Made by a program: the position numbers and the translations under genes. Shown here in pieces: positions 9,906-18,955 of a stretch of 64,000 bases of DNA (its first letter is position 1; every line of letters begins with the position of its first letter). The notes under the pieces were generated by a model, which made no database searches, had not been told where the DNA came from, and saw nothing but the letters and a program-made list of their open reading frames with translations. The DNA is from Actinacidiphila sp. DG2A-62 (GTDB taxonomy: Bacteria; Actinomycetota; Actinomycetes; Streptomycetales; Streptomycetaceae): the NCBI RefSeq assembly GCF_035825295.1, contig NZ_JAYMGI010000002.1:6005501-6069500 (forward strand), in the 5' to 3' direction.

Positions 9906-9928
9906 AGTTGAGTCAGGCGTACTCAACT
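9906..9928. promoter_or_regulatory. HAIR-type HspR operator upstream of lon
   Basis: AGTTGAGT-N7-ACTCAACT is a perfect 8-bp inverted repeat with a 7-nt spacer, centred about 32 nt before the lon ATG. The HspR consensus is CTTGAGT-N7-ACTCAAG, and only the outermost base of each arm differs. In Streptomyces, lon is a known HspR target, so this is very likely the heat-shock repressor site. Confidence 0.85.
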
Positions 9929-9948
9929 TGCTTGCTTAGGGAGCGATC

Positions 9949-12357
9949 ATGGCGTTTGAGCCGCAGAGTTCCAACCTCACCCTCCCCGTTCTCCCCCTGG
10001 ACGACGAGGTCGTCCTGCCCGGCATGGTCGTGCCCCTCGACCTCACCGACACCGAGGTCCGCGCCGCCGTCGACGCCGCGCGCAGCGCTGCCACCGGCGG
10101 CGAGAAGCCGCGGGTGCTGCTGGTGCCGCGGATCGACGGCGAGTACGCCGGCATCGGCACGCTCGGCACCGTCGAGCAGGTCGGCCGCCTCTCCGACGGC
10201 GACCCCGGCGCGGTCATCCGCGGGCGTTCCCGGGTGCGCATCGGCGCCGGCACCACCGGCCCCGGCGGCGCGCTGTGGGTCGAGGGCGCCGTCGTCGAGG
10301 AGCCCGCGCCCACCGAGGCGCCCGGCACGATCGCCGAGCTGATGAAGGAGTACAAGGCCCTGGCCGCCGGCTGGCTGCGCAAGCGCGGCGCCTGGCAGGT
10401 CGTGGACCGGGTGCAGCAGATCGACGACCCGGGCCAGCTGGCCGACAACTCCGGCTACTCGCCGTTCCTCACCACCGAGCAGCGCATCGAGCTGCTGGAG
10501 ACCGCCGACCCGGTCGCCCGGCTGCGGCTGGCCGTGCAGCGGCTCAAGGACCACCTGGCCGAGCAGGACGTCGCCGAGACGATCCGCAAGGACGTCCAGG
10601 AGGGCATGGAGAAGCAGCAGCGCGAGTTCCTGCTGCGCCAGCAGCTCGAAGCCGTCCGCAAGGAGCTGGCCGAGCTGAACGGCGACCCGGAGAACGAGAG
10701 CGAGGACTACCGCGCCCGCGTCGAGGCCGCCGACCTGCCGGAGAAGGTCAGGGAGGCCGCCCTGAAGGAGGTCGAGAAGCTGGAGCGCGCCTCCGACGCC
10801 TCGCCCGAGGGCTCTTGGATCAGGACCTGGCTGGACACCGTCCTCGAACTGCCGTGGAACACCACCACCGAGGACACCTACGACGTGGCCGGCGCCCGGG
10901 CGGTGCTGGACGCCGACCACGCGGGCCTGGACGACGTGAAGGAGCGCATCACCGAGTACCTGGCGGTGCGCAAGCGCCGGGCCGAGCGCGGCCTCGGCGT
11001 GGTCGGCGGGCGCCGCGGGGGCGCGGTGCTGGCCCTGGTCGGCCCGCCCGGCGTCGGCAAGACGTCCCTGGGCGAGTCGGTGGCCCGCGCGATGGGCCGC
11101 ACCTTCGTGCGGGTCGCGCTCGGCGGCGTCCGCGACGAGGCGGAGATCCGCGGCCACCGCAGGACCTACGTGGGCGCGCTGCCCGGCCGGATCGTCCGCG
11201 CCATCAAGGAGGCCGGGTCGATGAACCCGGTGGTGCTGCTCGACGAGGTCGACAAGGTCGGCTCGGACTACCGCGGCGACCCCGCCGCCGCGCTGCTCGA
11301 AGTCCTCGACCCGGCGCAGAACCACACCTTCCGCGACCACTACCTGGAGGTCGAGCTCGACCTGTCCGACGTGGTGTTCCTGGCCACGGCGAACGTCCTG
11401 GAGGCCATCCCCGAGCCGCTGCTCGACCGGATGGAGCTGGTCAGGCTCGACGGCTACACCGAGGACGAGAAGGTCGTCATCGCCCGCGACCACCTGCTGC
11501 CCCGGCAACTGGAGCGGGCCGGCCTGGAGCCCGGCGAGGTGACCGTCGAGGAGGGCGCGTTCCGCAAGCTGGCCGGCGAGTACACCCGCGAGGCCGGGGT
11601 GCGGAATCTGGAGCGGACCATCGCGCGGATCCTGCGCAAGGTCGCCGCGCGGCACGAACTGGGCGAGCAGGAGCTGCCGTTCACCGTCGGCCCGCAGGAG
11701 CTGCGGGCGCTGATCGGCCGGCCGCACCACGTGCCGGAGTCCGCGCAGGACCCGGAGGAGCGGCGCACCGCGGTGCCGGGCGTCGCCACCGGGCTCGCGG
11801 TCACCGGCGCGGGCGGCGACGTGCTGTACATCGAGGCGTCGCTGGCCGACCCGGAGACCGGCGGCTCGGGCCTGCAGCTCACCGGCCAGCTGGGCGACGT
11901 GATGAAGGAGTCCGCGCAGATCGCGCTGTCCTTCCTGCGCTCGCACGGCGCCGAGCTGGAGCTGCCGGTCGGCGATCTGAAGGACCGCGGCGTGCACCTG
12001 CACGTGCCGGCGGGCGCGGTGCCCAAGGACGGGCCGAGCGCGGGCGTCACCATGACCACCGCGCTGGCCTCCCTGCTCTCCGGCCGTCGGGTCCGCACGG
12101 ATGTGGCGATGACCGGCGAGGTGTCGCTGACCGGGCGGGTGCTGCCGATCGGCGGCGTCAAGCAGAAGCTGCTGGCCGCGCACCGCGCGGGCGTCACCAC
12201 CGTGGTGATCCCCAAGCGGAACGAGCCCGACCTGGACGACGTCCCCGCCGAGATCCTCGACGCGCTCGACGTCCACGCGGTCGGCGACGTGCGCCAGGTG
12301 CTGGCGCTGGCCCTGGAGCCGGCCGCGTCCGGGGCCGAGGTCCCGCTGGCCGCGTAG
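9949..12357 (+). CDS. lon: ATP-dependent protease Lon (endopeptidase La)
   Basis: Cytoplasmic quality-control protease of 802 residues, normal for bacterial Lon. It has an N-terminal substrate-binding (LAN) domain beginning LPVLPLDDEVVLPGMVVPL, a central coiled region and an AAA+ module with Walker A GPPGVGKT (365-372) and Walker B VVLLDEVDKV. The C-terminal protease domain carries the Ser-Lys dyad: Ser697 in KDGPSAGV and Lys740 in IGGVKQK. The ribosome binding site AGGGAG lies at 9938-9943, five bases from the ATG. The HAIR element directly upstream predicts repression by HspR and induction on heat shock. A strong hairpin closes the unit, so it is probably monocistronic. Confidence 0.97.
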   Translation: MAFEPQSSNLTLPVLPLDDEVVLPGMVVPLDLTDTEVRAAVDAARSAATGGEKPRVLLVPRIDGEYAGIGTLGTVEQVGRLSDGDPGAVIRGRSRVRIGAGTTGPGGALWVEGAVVEEPAPTEAPGTIAELMKEYKALAAGWLRKRGAWQVVDRVQQIDDPGQLADNSGYSPFLTTEQRIELLETADPVARLRLAVQRLKDHLAEQDVAETIRKDVQEGMEKQQREFLLRQQLEAVRKELAELNGDPENESEDYRARVEAADLPEKVREAALKEVEKLERASDASPEGSWIRTWLDTVLELPWNTTTEDTYDVAGARAVLDADHAGLDDVKERITEYLAVRKRRAERGLGVVGGRRGGAVLALVGPPGVGKTSLGESVARAMGRTFVRVALGGVRDEAEIRGHRRTYVGALPGRIVRAIKEAGSMNPVVLLDEVDKVGSDYRGDPAAALLEVLDPAQNHTFRDHYLEVELDLSDVVFLATANVLEAIPEPLLDRMELVRLDGYTEDEKVVIARDHLLPRQLERAGLEPGEVTVEEGAFRKLAGEYTREAGVRNLERTIARILRKVAARHELGEQELPFTVGPQELRALIGRPHHVPESAQDPEERRTAVPGVATGLAVTGAGGDVLYIEASLADPETGGSGLQLTGQLGDVMKESAQIALSFLRSHGAELELPVGDLKDRGVHLHVPAGAVPKDGPSAGVTMTTALASLLSGRRVRTDVAMTGEVSLTGRVLPIGGVKQKLLAAHRAGVTTVVIPKRNEPDLDDVPAEILDALDVHAVGDVRQVLALALEPAASGAEVPLAA

Positions 12358-12369
12358 CGCGCGGCCCGC

Positions 12370-12407
12370 GCGGGTGCCTCCCGGCCGCACGGCCGGGAGG
12401 CACCCGC
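12370..12407. terminator. Hairpin terminator between lon and the GH25 gene
   Basis: Perfect 17-bp stem (12370-12386 and 12391-12407) with a 4-nt loop, directly after the lon stop and before the stop of the convergent muramidase gene. It can serve both genes. Confidence 0.85.
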
Positions 12408-12424
12408 GGTCCGGGCGGCCGGGG

Positions 12425-13315
12425 TCACCCCAGAGCGAGCGCCTGGAGCCGGGAGAGGTCGCCGTTGAAGCGGTCCTGGTCGCCGGGGAAGGTGCCGGAG
12501 TCCGCGAACTGCCAGAAGGTCTGGTAGCTGTAGCCCGCCGGGAGGGTGCCCGGGCTGGTGCTGTACCTGGCGATCCAGAACGGGCTGGTGGTGGCGAAGC
12601 CGGAGTTGTTGCCGGTGCAGGTCGACCACCAGTCGTAGGTCGAGTAGATCACCGGGTACACGCCCTCGCGCGCGTGGTACTCGTTGGCGAACGCGTGGAT
12701 CCAGCTGACCATGCTCGCCTGGCTCAGGCCGTAGCAGGTCGCGCCGTACGGGTTGTACTCGATGTCCAGCGCGCCCGGCAGCGTCTTGCCGTCCGCCGAC
12801 CAGCCGCCGCCGTGGGCGATGAAGTAGTCCGCCTGCGTCGCGCCGCCGGAGGTGTCGGGCGTCGCGAAGTGGTACGAGCCGCGGATCATGCCCACGTTGT
12901 ACGAGCCGTTGTACTGCTGGGCGAAGTACGGGTTGGTGTACGACGTGCTCTCGGTGGCCTTGACGTAGGCGAACTTGGCGCCGTTGGCCCACGCCGTGGA
13001 CCACGCGACGTTGCCCTGGTAGCCGGAGACGTCCATGCCGGGGGTCTGGGTGGCCAGCGGGGTCACCACCGTCGAGCCGGAGCCGGCGGAGGAGCCCTCG
13101 TGGGCGCGTACCGTCGAGCCCATCCAGTCGAGTTCGGGGTGGGTGACGTGGTTCGTGCCCGGGGTGGTCGCGGTGGGGGAGGTGGCCGCGCTCGCAGAAC
13201 CGGGTGCGGCGACGACGAGGCCGAGCAGGGCGAGGAAGAGACCGGCCAGCAGTGCCAGCCTGGTCCGGGCCGAGCCGGGGGTACCGTGCACGACGGAGTG
13301 GCCTCCGTGAGACAT
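12425..13315 (-). CDS. Secreted GH25 muramidase (lysozyme M1 type)
   Basis: Exported 1,4-beta-N-acetylmuramidase of 296 residues. A signal peptide with the core LALLAGLFLALLGLVVAAPGSASA ends at an Ala-X-Ala site. The catalytic domain starts at GMDVSGYQGNV and has the acidic motif LDIEYNPYG (Asp-X-Glu of GH25), plus YVKATES, MIRGSYHFA and FWQFADSG, all typical of the Chalaropsis-type fold. The start at 13315 is preceded by GGAGG; a longer frame to 13402 has no such site. The gene is divergent from the MarR regulator. It may act in wall turnover or against competitors. Confidence 0.92.
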   Translation of the reverse strand: MSHGGHSVVHGTPGSARTRLALLAGLFLALLGLVVAAPGSASAATSPTATTPGTNHVTHPELDWMGSTVRAHEGSSAGSGSTVVTPLATQTPGMDVSGYQGNVAWSTAWANGAKFAYVKATESTSYTNPYFAQQYNGSYNVGMIRGSYHFATPDTSGGATQADYFIAHGGGWSADGKTLPGALDIEYNPYGATCYGLSQASMVSWIHAFANEYHAREGVYPVIYSTYDWWSTCTGNNSGFATTSPFWIARYSTSPGTLPAGYSYQTFWQFADSGTFPGDQDRFNGDLSRLQALALG

Positions 13316-13487
13316 GCGTGCCTCCAGGTGGGGGTGGTTCGGCAGATGGCCGGGGGGAGATGAGATGGCCATGACAGGAGCGAAGGTACGGACGCGCCCC
13401 ACCCGGGGAAAGAGCCCCTGGAAACGCCTTTGGTCTACGCCTGCGAAATACTTGACGTGCTGCGGAAACCACCGTGGGTGAAGAAAA

Positions 13488-13504
13488 CTTTCAGGCGTTG
13501 AAAG
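13488..13504. promoter_or_regulatory. Inverted repeat, candidate MarR autoregulatory site
   Basis: CTTTCA-GGCGT-TGAAAG is a 6-bp inverted repeat just upstream of the ribosome binding site of the MarR gene, in the region shared with the divergent muramidase gene. Its size and place suit a MarR dimer, but no experiment supports it. Confidence 0.4.
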
Positions 13505-13515
13505 CAGGGGACACT

Positions 13516-14010
13516 GTGGCGCATGGCAACACCCCCGCGGCGGAGGCGCGTTCGGACGTGTGCGAGCCGGCGGACGCGGACGCCGGCGCGACCGGCGCGA
13601 TGGACGCGCTGGAGCGCGAGCTGACCGTGCTGTTCCGCCGGGCCCGCTCGGTCTCCGGCGAACTGGCCCGCCAGGTGCACCCGGAGTTGGAGCCGGCCGC
13701 GTACGGCCTGCTGCTGCGGCTGGAGGAGGTCGAGCCGGAGCGGGCCACCGACCTCGCCGCGTACTTCGGCGTCGGCAAGGCCACGATGAGCCGCCAGTTG
13801 CGCGCGCTGGAGACGCTCGGGCTCGTCGCCCGCGACCAGGACCCGGCGGACGGGCGCGCGTTCCTCATGCGCCTGACCGACGAGGGCCGCGAGCGCTTCT
13901 CCCGGGTGCGCCGGGCCCGCCGCGAGAGCTACCTCGCGCAGCTGCGGGCCTGGGACCGCGCGGAGATCGCGGAGCTGTCCCGGCTGCTGCACAAGCTCAA
14001 CGAGGTGTAG
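13516..14010 (+). CDS. MarR-family transcriptional regulator
   Basis: Winged-helix regulator of 164 residues. The DNA-binding part is clear: ATDLAAYFGVGKATMSRQLRALETLGLV is the HTH, followed by the wing ARDQDPADGRAFLMRLTDEG with the conserved DxR. I chose the GTG at 13516, which has AGGGG six bases upstream; the open frame extends further to 13474 without a better site. The gene is divergent from the GH25 muramidase, with an inverted repeat in front of it. Ligand and targets are unknown. Confidence 0.88.
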   Translation: MAHGNTPAAEARSDVCEPADADAGATGAMDALERELTVLFRRARSVSGELARQVHPELEPAAYGLLLRLEEVEPERATDLAAYFGVGKATMSRQLRALETLGLVARDQDPADGRAFLMRLTDEGRERFSRVRRARRESYLAQLRAWDRAEIAELSRLLHKLNEV

Positions 14011-14042
14011 GCCGGCGGGGCGCGGCGGCGGCCGGGCGCGGC

Positions 14043-14830
14043 TCACAGCTCCACGAGGACCGCGGTCGCGTCGTCGCGGGGCTTGCCGCGGGGGACCGCG
14101 ACGCCCTGCGGGTCGGCGTCCTCCAGCGCCCGGACCCGGGCGATCAGCGCGTCCGGGCCGGCCTTGCGGAGCAGCGCGAACGTGTCGGCCCAGTCGTCCG
14201 CGCCGAACACCTCGACGGCGCGGGCCGCGCCGTCGGTCAGCGCGGCCAGGGCGCGGACCGACGCGCGCGGGGTGCGGCCGGTGACCGCGCGGGCGGCGAC
14301 CGCGGGGTCCGCGGCGGCGGTGAAGAAGCCGCCCTCGACGTTGCGCAGCGGCGCGACGCGCACGCCTCGGGCACGCAGCCGGTCGATCCGGTCGTCCAGG
14401 ACGGCGGTCACGGTGCCGGCCCGGTCGGCGGACTCCAGCAGCAGGACCGAGTCGGAGAGCACGAGGTGCTCGACCCACCGCGCGTCCCAGCGGGCCCCGA
14501 CCACCGTGGCCTGCGGAGTCAGCCGGTGAGAAAGATCACAGGTGGCGCTGTGGGCGGCGGCGGTCTCGGCGATCGCCCGCGCGAGGCAGTCCGCGAGGGG
14601 GAGGTCGCGGCGGAGCCGGCGAGGCCGAGCAGCGTGCTGCCCAGCCGCGCGCTGAACCACGCGACGCCGTGCCGGCACCCGTTCTCCCCGTCCGGCGGCG
14701 GCGTCACCCCGTCCAGCACGACGACGGCGCCGCCGGCTCCCGCCGGGCCGACCCCGTGCACCGCCACCCCGGCGAAGTCCTCGTTCGCCACGTCGGCGCG
14801 TCCCGCTTGGCTCCCCACGTCGATCCGCAT
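14043..14830 (-). pseudogene. Protein phosphatase 2C-like protein, frameshifted
   Basis: Two frames together make one protein of about 260 residues. The N-terminal part starts at the ATG 14828-14830 and contains ANEDFAGVAVHG, VVVLDGVTPP and HGVAWFSARLGSTLLG. The C-terminal part continues in another frame with RRDLPLADCLARAIAETAA, LTPQATVVGARW, HLVLSDSVLLLE and ends KPRDDATAVLVEL. DxxNEDF, VLDGV and the final DDAT are what remain of PP2C motifs. The break lies near 14605-14620 and needs one extra base, which suggests a missed base rather than decay. The gene is divergent from conservon 1. The substrate is unknown. Confidence 0.75.
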
Positions 14831-14874
14831 CCCCCCAGTCTCCCCCGTCGCCCCGGCGCCGCCCCGCGGCCCCG

Positions 14875-14943
14875 CCCGACGTGACGCTCGGCGTCGGGTG
14901 GGCGCGTACCTGGGGGGCTCGACGCCCGGCGTCGGGTGGGCGC
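14875..14943. repeat. Direct and inverted repeats upstream of conservon 1
   Basis: A 16-bp direct repeat occurs at 14890-14905 and 14928-14943, 38 bp apart. A 7-bp inverted repeat (14875-14881 and 14892-14898) and a small palindrome (14921-14933) surround it. A further 6-bp inverted repeat, CACTCG-TT-CGAGTG, lies at 14999-15012 over the proposed cvnA start. This stretch is between the divergent PP2C-like gene and cvnA and probably contains both promoters. Confidence 0.45.
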
Positions 14944-15009
14944 ACCTGCGGGGAGCTGGAGAAAGGGGGGTTTGGGGGGATCAGCGTCAGCGCATATTCA
15001 CTCGTTCGA

Positions 15010-17361
15010 GTGTCACCACCCACCACACCTGGCCCGCGCCGGAGGCGCCCTGCCAGGGTCGGAGCGACTCTGCCCGGCAGAAGACCTGAATGCGAGCCGA
15101 CCTTGCGTGAACGGAACGCACTCCGTCGAGTCCGCCGCGCCCGGCGGCTCCGGCACCGGATGCTCGGCGCGCTGCTGATCTGCACCGCCGCCGTACTCGC
15201 CGCCGCGGCCCCCGGCGTCGCGCTCGCCGCGGGCGACCTCTCCGCCGCGCGGGACCGGGCCGGCTCCGCCGCCACCGCCGCGCGCGCGATCGTCCTCGCC
15301 CAGACCCTCGCCGACGAGCGCGACACCCTCGCCGCCTACGCCGCCGCCGGCCGCGGCAAGGACGCCGGACCCGGACTCGCCCCCGCCGACCGGGCCCGCG
15401 CCGACCGTCAACTCGCCGACGTACGCCCCACCGCACCCGCCGACGTCCGCACCTCGCTCGCCACGCTGGACTCCGTACGCGAGCAGGCCCTCACCGGCGA
15501 CGGCCCGCCCGCCGCGGTGATCGCCGCGTACCAGCCGCTCGTCGACGCGCTCGGGCGGCTGGCCGGGCCGGCGACCGCGCCGCTCGACCGGGCCGCCGAC
15601 GCCGCCGCCGCGCAGCGCGGCTACCTGGTCGCCGCGCTCACCGCAGACGGCACCCAGCGCTCCCTGGTCGCCGCCGCGCAGTCCGCCGGGCTCCAGGAGC
15701 GGGCCGCCCTCGCGGAGTTCCGCGCCGTCGCGCCGGCCGCGTTGCGCGCCCGCTACGACCAGACCGTCACCGGCGCGGACGTCGCGCGGGCCGACCACGA
15801 CCTGGACCGGCTGCTCGCCGACGGCGAACTCACCCCCGAGGACCGGGACATGTCCGCCTCCTCGGTCGACACCGCGCTGACCGCCCGGCTCGCGCTGGTG
15901 CGCAGCGTCGTGGCCTCCGCGGCCACCGACGAGGCGCAGGCCGCCGCGGCCGACCGCGACCACCGCGTCACCGTGCTCGAACTGCGCGTCGCCCTCGCCG
16001 TGTTGTGCGCCGCGCTGCTGGTCGGCGTGCTGGTCGACCTGTTCCGCGGCATCAACCGCCCGCTGGCCGCGCTGCACCGCTGGTCCCGCGCCGACCCCGA
16101 CAGCGGGCAGGGCGCGCAGGTGATCGGCGCGGACGAGTTCGCCGCGGTGGCCCGGCGGATCAACGCGCTCACCCACGAGGCGCAGGCGCTGCGCGGCCGG
16201 GTGCACGAGGTCACCGCCGAGCGCACCGCCGCGGCCGAGGCCGGCACCGCCCTCGCCGCCGAGCGCGAGGGCCTGCTGCGCAGCCGCGAGGACCTCGCGC
16301 GCAGCCGCGACGAGATCGCCGCCCGCCTCGCCGCGGCCGCCGCGCGCAACGCCCAGCAGATCACCTACGTCAACCTCTCGCTGCGCACCCTCGGCCTGGT
16401 CGAACGCCAACTCGCCCTGATCGAGAGCCTGGAGGGCGACGAGGAGGACCCGGACCGGCTGGCCGTGCTGTTCCGCCTCGACCACCTCGCCACCCGGATG
16501 CGGCGCAACAGCGAGAACCTCCTCGTGCTCACCGGCACCGAGCACAGCCACGGCGCCACCGCCACCCCGGTCCCGCTGATCGACGTGGCCCGCGCCGCGG
16601 TCTCCGAGATCGAGGCGTACGAGCGGGTGGTGGTCGGCCCGCTTCCCGAGGCGCTGGTGGCCGGCCGCGCCGCCGACGACATCAGCCACCTCGTCGCCGA
16701 ACTCCTGGACAACGCCGCCGCGTTCTCCGCGCCCGGCGCCGAAGTCCGGGTCGGCGCGACGGTGTCGGCCGACGGCGAGGTGCTGCTGTGCGTCGACGAC
16801 ACCGGGCTCGGCGTGCCGGGCAGCCGCCTCGACGCGCTCAACGCGGTGCTGGCCGACCCCGATCCGACGCCTCCCGGCGCGGTCTCCGGCATGGGGCTCT
16901 ACGTGGTCGCGCGGCTCGCCCACCGGCACGCCGTCCGCGTCCACCTGGCGCCGCGGGCCGGCGGCGGCACCACCGCGGTGGTCGTCCTGCCGCGCCTGCT
17001 CATCCCCTCGACGGGCCCGGACGCCACGACCGCGGGGCCGGTACGGACCGCTGACCCGGTGCCGACCGCCGGTCCCGTACCGACCGCCCATCACGTGGTG
17101 GCCACGGGCCCCGTGACGACCCCGGCTTCCGCGACGACTCCGGCTTCCGCGACGACCCCGGCTCGCGGACAGGCCATGGACCCGGCGGCGCCGACCGCCG
17201 CCCCCGCGATCTCCACCGGACCCGCGGCTGCCGCGAACCCCCTCGCCGCGCCCGCGCCCCGGCGCGGACCCGTACGACCCGCCGCGCCCGCGCCACGCTC
17301 CGTTCCCCCGCCTCCGCTGTTCCGTCCGCCGGTCCCGCTCCCGCCGCCGGGCCGCCGCTGA
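15010..17361 (+). CDS. cvnA: Conservon 1 CvnA: nitrate/nitrite-sensor-type histidine kinase-like protein
   Basis: Membrane kinase-like component of a conservon (a prokaryotic analogue of a G-protein-coupled receptor complex). A first hydrophobic segment (MLGALLICTAAVLAAAAPG, from 15160) and a second near 15985 (ALAVLCAALLVGVLVDLF) flank a helical extracytoplasmic region of about 250 residues. A HAMP-like linker, a coiled coil and an ATPase domain follow, with VAELLDNAAAFSAPG (N box), DDTGLGVP and GMGLYVVARLAHRH. The start is uncertain: GTG 14881, GTG 15010, TTG 15103 or ATG 15160 are all in frame and none has a good ribosome binding site. The C-terminal tail typical of CvnA (VDPEALRRTLGGLQRGLAAGRR) is found after the stop at 17361 in a different frame, about 17343-17530, so the end of this gene is probably frameshifted within the Pro-rich stretch 17200-17345. 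Confidence 0.85.
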   Translation: MSPPTTPGPRRRRPARVGATLPGRRPECEPTLRERNALRRVRRARRLRHRMLGALLICTAAVLAAAAPGVALAAGDLSAARDRAGSAATAARAIVLAQTLADERDTLAAYAAAGRGKDAGPGLAPADRARADRQLADVRPTAPADVRTSLATLDSVREQALTGDGPPAAVIAAYQPLVDALGRLAGPATAPLDRAADAAAAQRGYLVAALTADGTQRSLVAAAQSAGLQERAALAEFRAVAPAALRARYDQTVTGADVARADHDLDRLLADGELTPEDRDMSASSVDTALTARLALVRSVVASAATDEAQAAAADRDHRVTVLELRVALAVLCAALLVGVLVDLFRGINRPLAALHRWSRADPDSGQGAQVIGADEFAAVARRINALTHEAQALRGRVHEVTAERTAAAEAGTALAAEREGLLRSREDLARSRDEIAARLAAAAARNAQQITYVNLSLRTLGLVERQLALIESLEGDEEDPDRLAVLFRLDHLATRMRRNSENLLVLTGTEHSHGATATPVPLIDVARAAVSEIEAYERVVVGPLPEALVAGRAADDISHLVAELLDNAAAFSAPGAEVRVGATVSADGEVLLCVDDTGLGVPGSRLDALNAVLADPDPTPPGAVSGMGLYVVARLAHRHAVRVHLAPRAGGGTTAVVVLPRLLIPSTGPDATTAGPVRTADPVPTAGPVPTAHHVVATGPVTTPASATTPASATTPARGQAMDPAAPTAAPAISTGPAAAANPLAAPAPRRGPVRPAAPAPRSVPPPPLFRPPVPLPPPGRR

Positions 17362-17613
17362 CCGCACTGCCGCGGCGCAGGCCGCTCGGCGGCGGCGCGG
17401 TGCCCGGCGGTCCGGGGCAGCAGCGCCGTGCCACGCCCGTCGACCCGGAGGCGCTGCGGCGCACCCTCGGCGGCCTGCAGCGCGGCCTGGCCGCGGGCCG
17501 CCGCGACGCGGAACGCGAAACGGCCGGTGGAACCGGCCCCTTCGGCGCCTCCCGGAGCGCCGACTCCCCCAGCACCCCCGGGAAGCCACGAACGCCGAGG
17601 AGGCGACCCGCCC

Positions 17614-18312
17614 GTGAACGCGGTCCACACCCGTACCCCCGCGCCGATTCCGAACCCCAGCCCCAGCGCGGAGCCAGGCCCGGCCCCCGACCCCGCGCCG
17701 GCGGCGGGAGGACAGGCGGCCGGAGCCCCCGCCGCAGGAGCCCCCGCCGCGGGAGCCCCCACCGCCCCCGCCGCCGCTCCCGGCGCGCTGAGCCACGAGG
17801 CCCGCAACCTCCAGTGGCTGCTGCGCGATTTCATCGACGAGGTCCCCGGCGCCCGCTCCGTCGCGGTGGTCTCCTCCGACGGCCTGCTGCTGCTCGCCGC
17901 CGACGCCGGCCGGGCGCCGGGCCCGCAGCCGGGCGCCGCTCCCGCCTCCGGCACTCCCGCCTCCGGCGCCCTCCCCTCCGGCGCCCCCGCCACCCCCGGC
18001 GGACCGCCCGCCCAGGTGGGGGAGGCCCGCCTCGACCTCGCCGCCGTCGTCTCCGGCCTCGCCTCCCTCACCGTCGGCGCGGCCAAGCTGATGGACGGCG
18101 GCCGGGTGCGGCAGACCACCGTCGCGATGGAGGGCGGCCTGCTCGTCGTGATGTCGATCAGCGACGGCTCGCTGCTCGGCGTGCACGCCGCGGCCGACAG
18201 CGACATCACCGTGATCGCGTACCACATGGCCCTGTTCGTCTCCCGGGCCGGCCATGTGCTCACCCCCGCGCTGCGCGGTGAACTACGGCAGGCCATGGAG
18301 ACGTCCGGCTGA
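17614..18312 (+). CDS. cvnB: Conservon 1 CvnB: roadblock/LC7-domain protein
   Basis: Roadblock-fold partner of the CvnD GTPase, 232 residues, longer than the usual 130-150. The conserved core begins at LSHEARNLQWLLRDFIDEVPG and continues VAVVSSDGLLLLA, VVSGLASLTVGAAKLMDGG and VVMSISDGSLLGVH. Two Ala/Pro-rich stretches explain the extra length: a leader with PAAGA repeats and an insert of about 40 residues (roughly residues 95-135) between the first strand pair and the next helix. The GTG start at 17614 follows a GAGGAGG at 17597-17603. The stop overlaps the cvnC ATG as ATGA, so translation is coupled. Confidence 0.85.
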   Translation: MNAVHTRTPAPIPNPSPSAEPGPAPDPAPAAGGQAAGAPAAGAPAAGAPTAPAAAPGALSHEARNLQWLLRDFIDEVPGARSVAVVSSDGLLLLAADAGRAPGPQPGAAPASGTPASGALPSGAPATPGGPPAQVGEARLDLAAVVSGLASLTVGAAKLMDGGRVRQTTVAMEGGLLVVMSISDGSLLGVHAAADSDITVIAYHMALFVSRAGHVLTPALRGELRQAMETSG

Positions 18313-18955
18313 TGACCTCGCTGCGCTACGCCCTCGCGCCGGCCGCCGAACCGTTCCAGGGACCCCCGCAGGCCCCGGCGCCGGCCCCCGGCGGCCCCGC
18401 CACGCCGCCGCCCGGCCGCAGGCTCCCGCGGCGCCCGCACCGCGCACCGCGCCGTCCGCGCCGCCCGCGCCTCCCGAACCGCTCTCCGGCACGGCCGCGC
18501 CCCGCCCCGCGCCGTCCTCCGGGCCGCCGCCCGGCGCGCTCCCCGCGCCCTTCTCCGGACCGGCCCGCACGCCGCTCACCGGGGCCGATGCACGTACCTC
18601 CAGGGTCCGGCCGTACTCTCTGACGGGCGGCCGGACCCGTACCGGGCACGAGCTGCCGGTCGAGACGTTCGTGATGACGATCGAGCGTCCGGGCGAGGAG
18701 CCCGCCCGCGCCGGAGGTGCGGGCGGCCGGGCCGAGCCGGCTCCGGAGCTGCGCGAGATCGTCGACCTGTGCCGTGGCATGCGGTCGGTGGCCGAGATCT
18801 CCGCGCTGCTGCGGATACCGCTCGGCGTCGTCCGGGTGCTGGTCAGCGATCTGGCCGACCAGGGAAGGATTCGCGTGTTCGGGACCGGGCACGGGCCCGG
18901 CGGCCCCGACCGCGCGCTGCTGGAAAGGGTGCTCGATGGGCTTCGCAGGCTTTGA
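18312..18955 (+). CDS. cvnC: Conservon 1 CvnC: DUF742 protein, start region probably frameshifted
   Basis: The DUF742 core is clear in one frame: RVRPYSLTGGRT, ELREIVDLCRGMRSVAEISALL, PLGVVRVLVSDLADQGRIRV. That frame has no plausible start after the end of cvnB; its only upstream ATG is inside cvnB at 18254. The coupled ATG at 18312 opens a different frame giving MTSLRYALAPAAEP and then a Pro-rich run. One missing base around 18400-18440 would join the two into a protein of about 215 residues. The 3' end overlaps cvnD by 20 nt. DUF742 proteins are thought to be winged-helix partners in conservons. Confidence 0.75.

Noticed and set aside
15090..15110. Short ORF starting ATG 15090 before the cvnA membrane helix, as a leader peptide
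   Set aside because: Only seven codons with no Shine-Dalgarno sequence; it lies inside the open cvnA frame.
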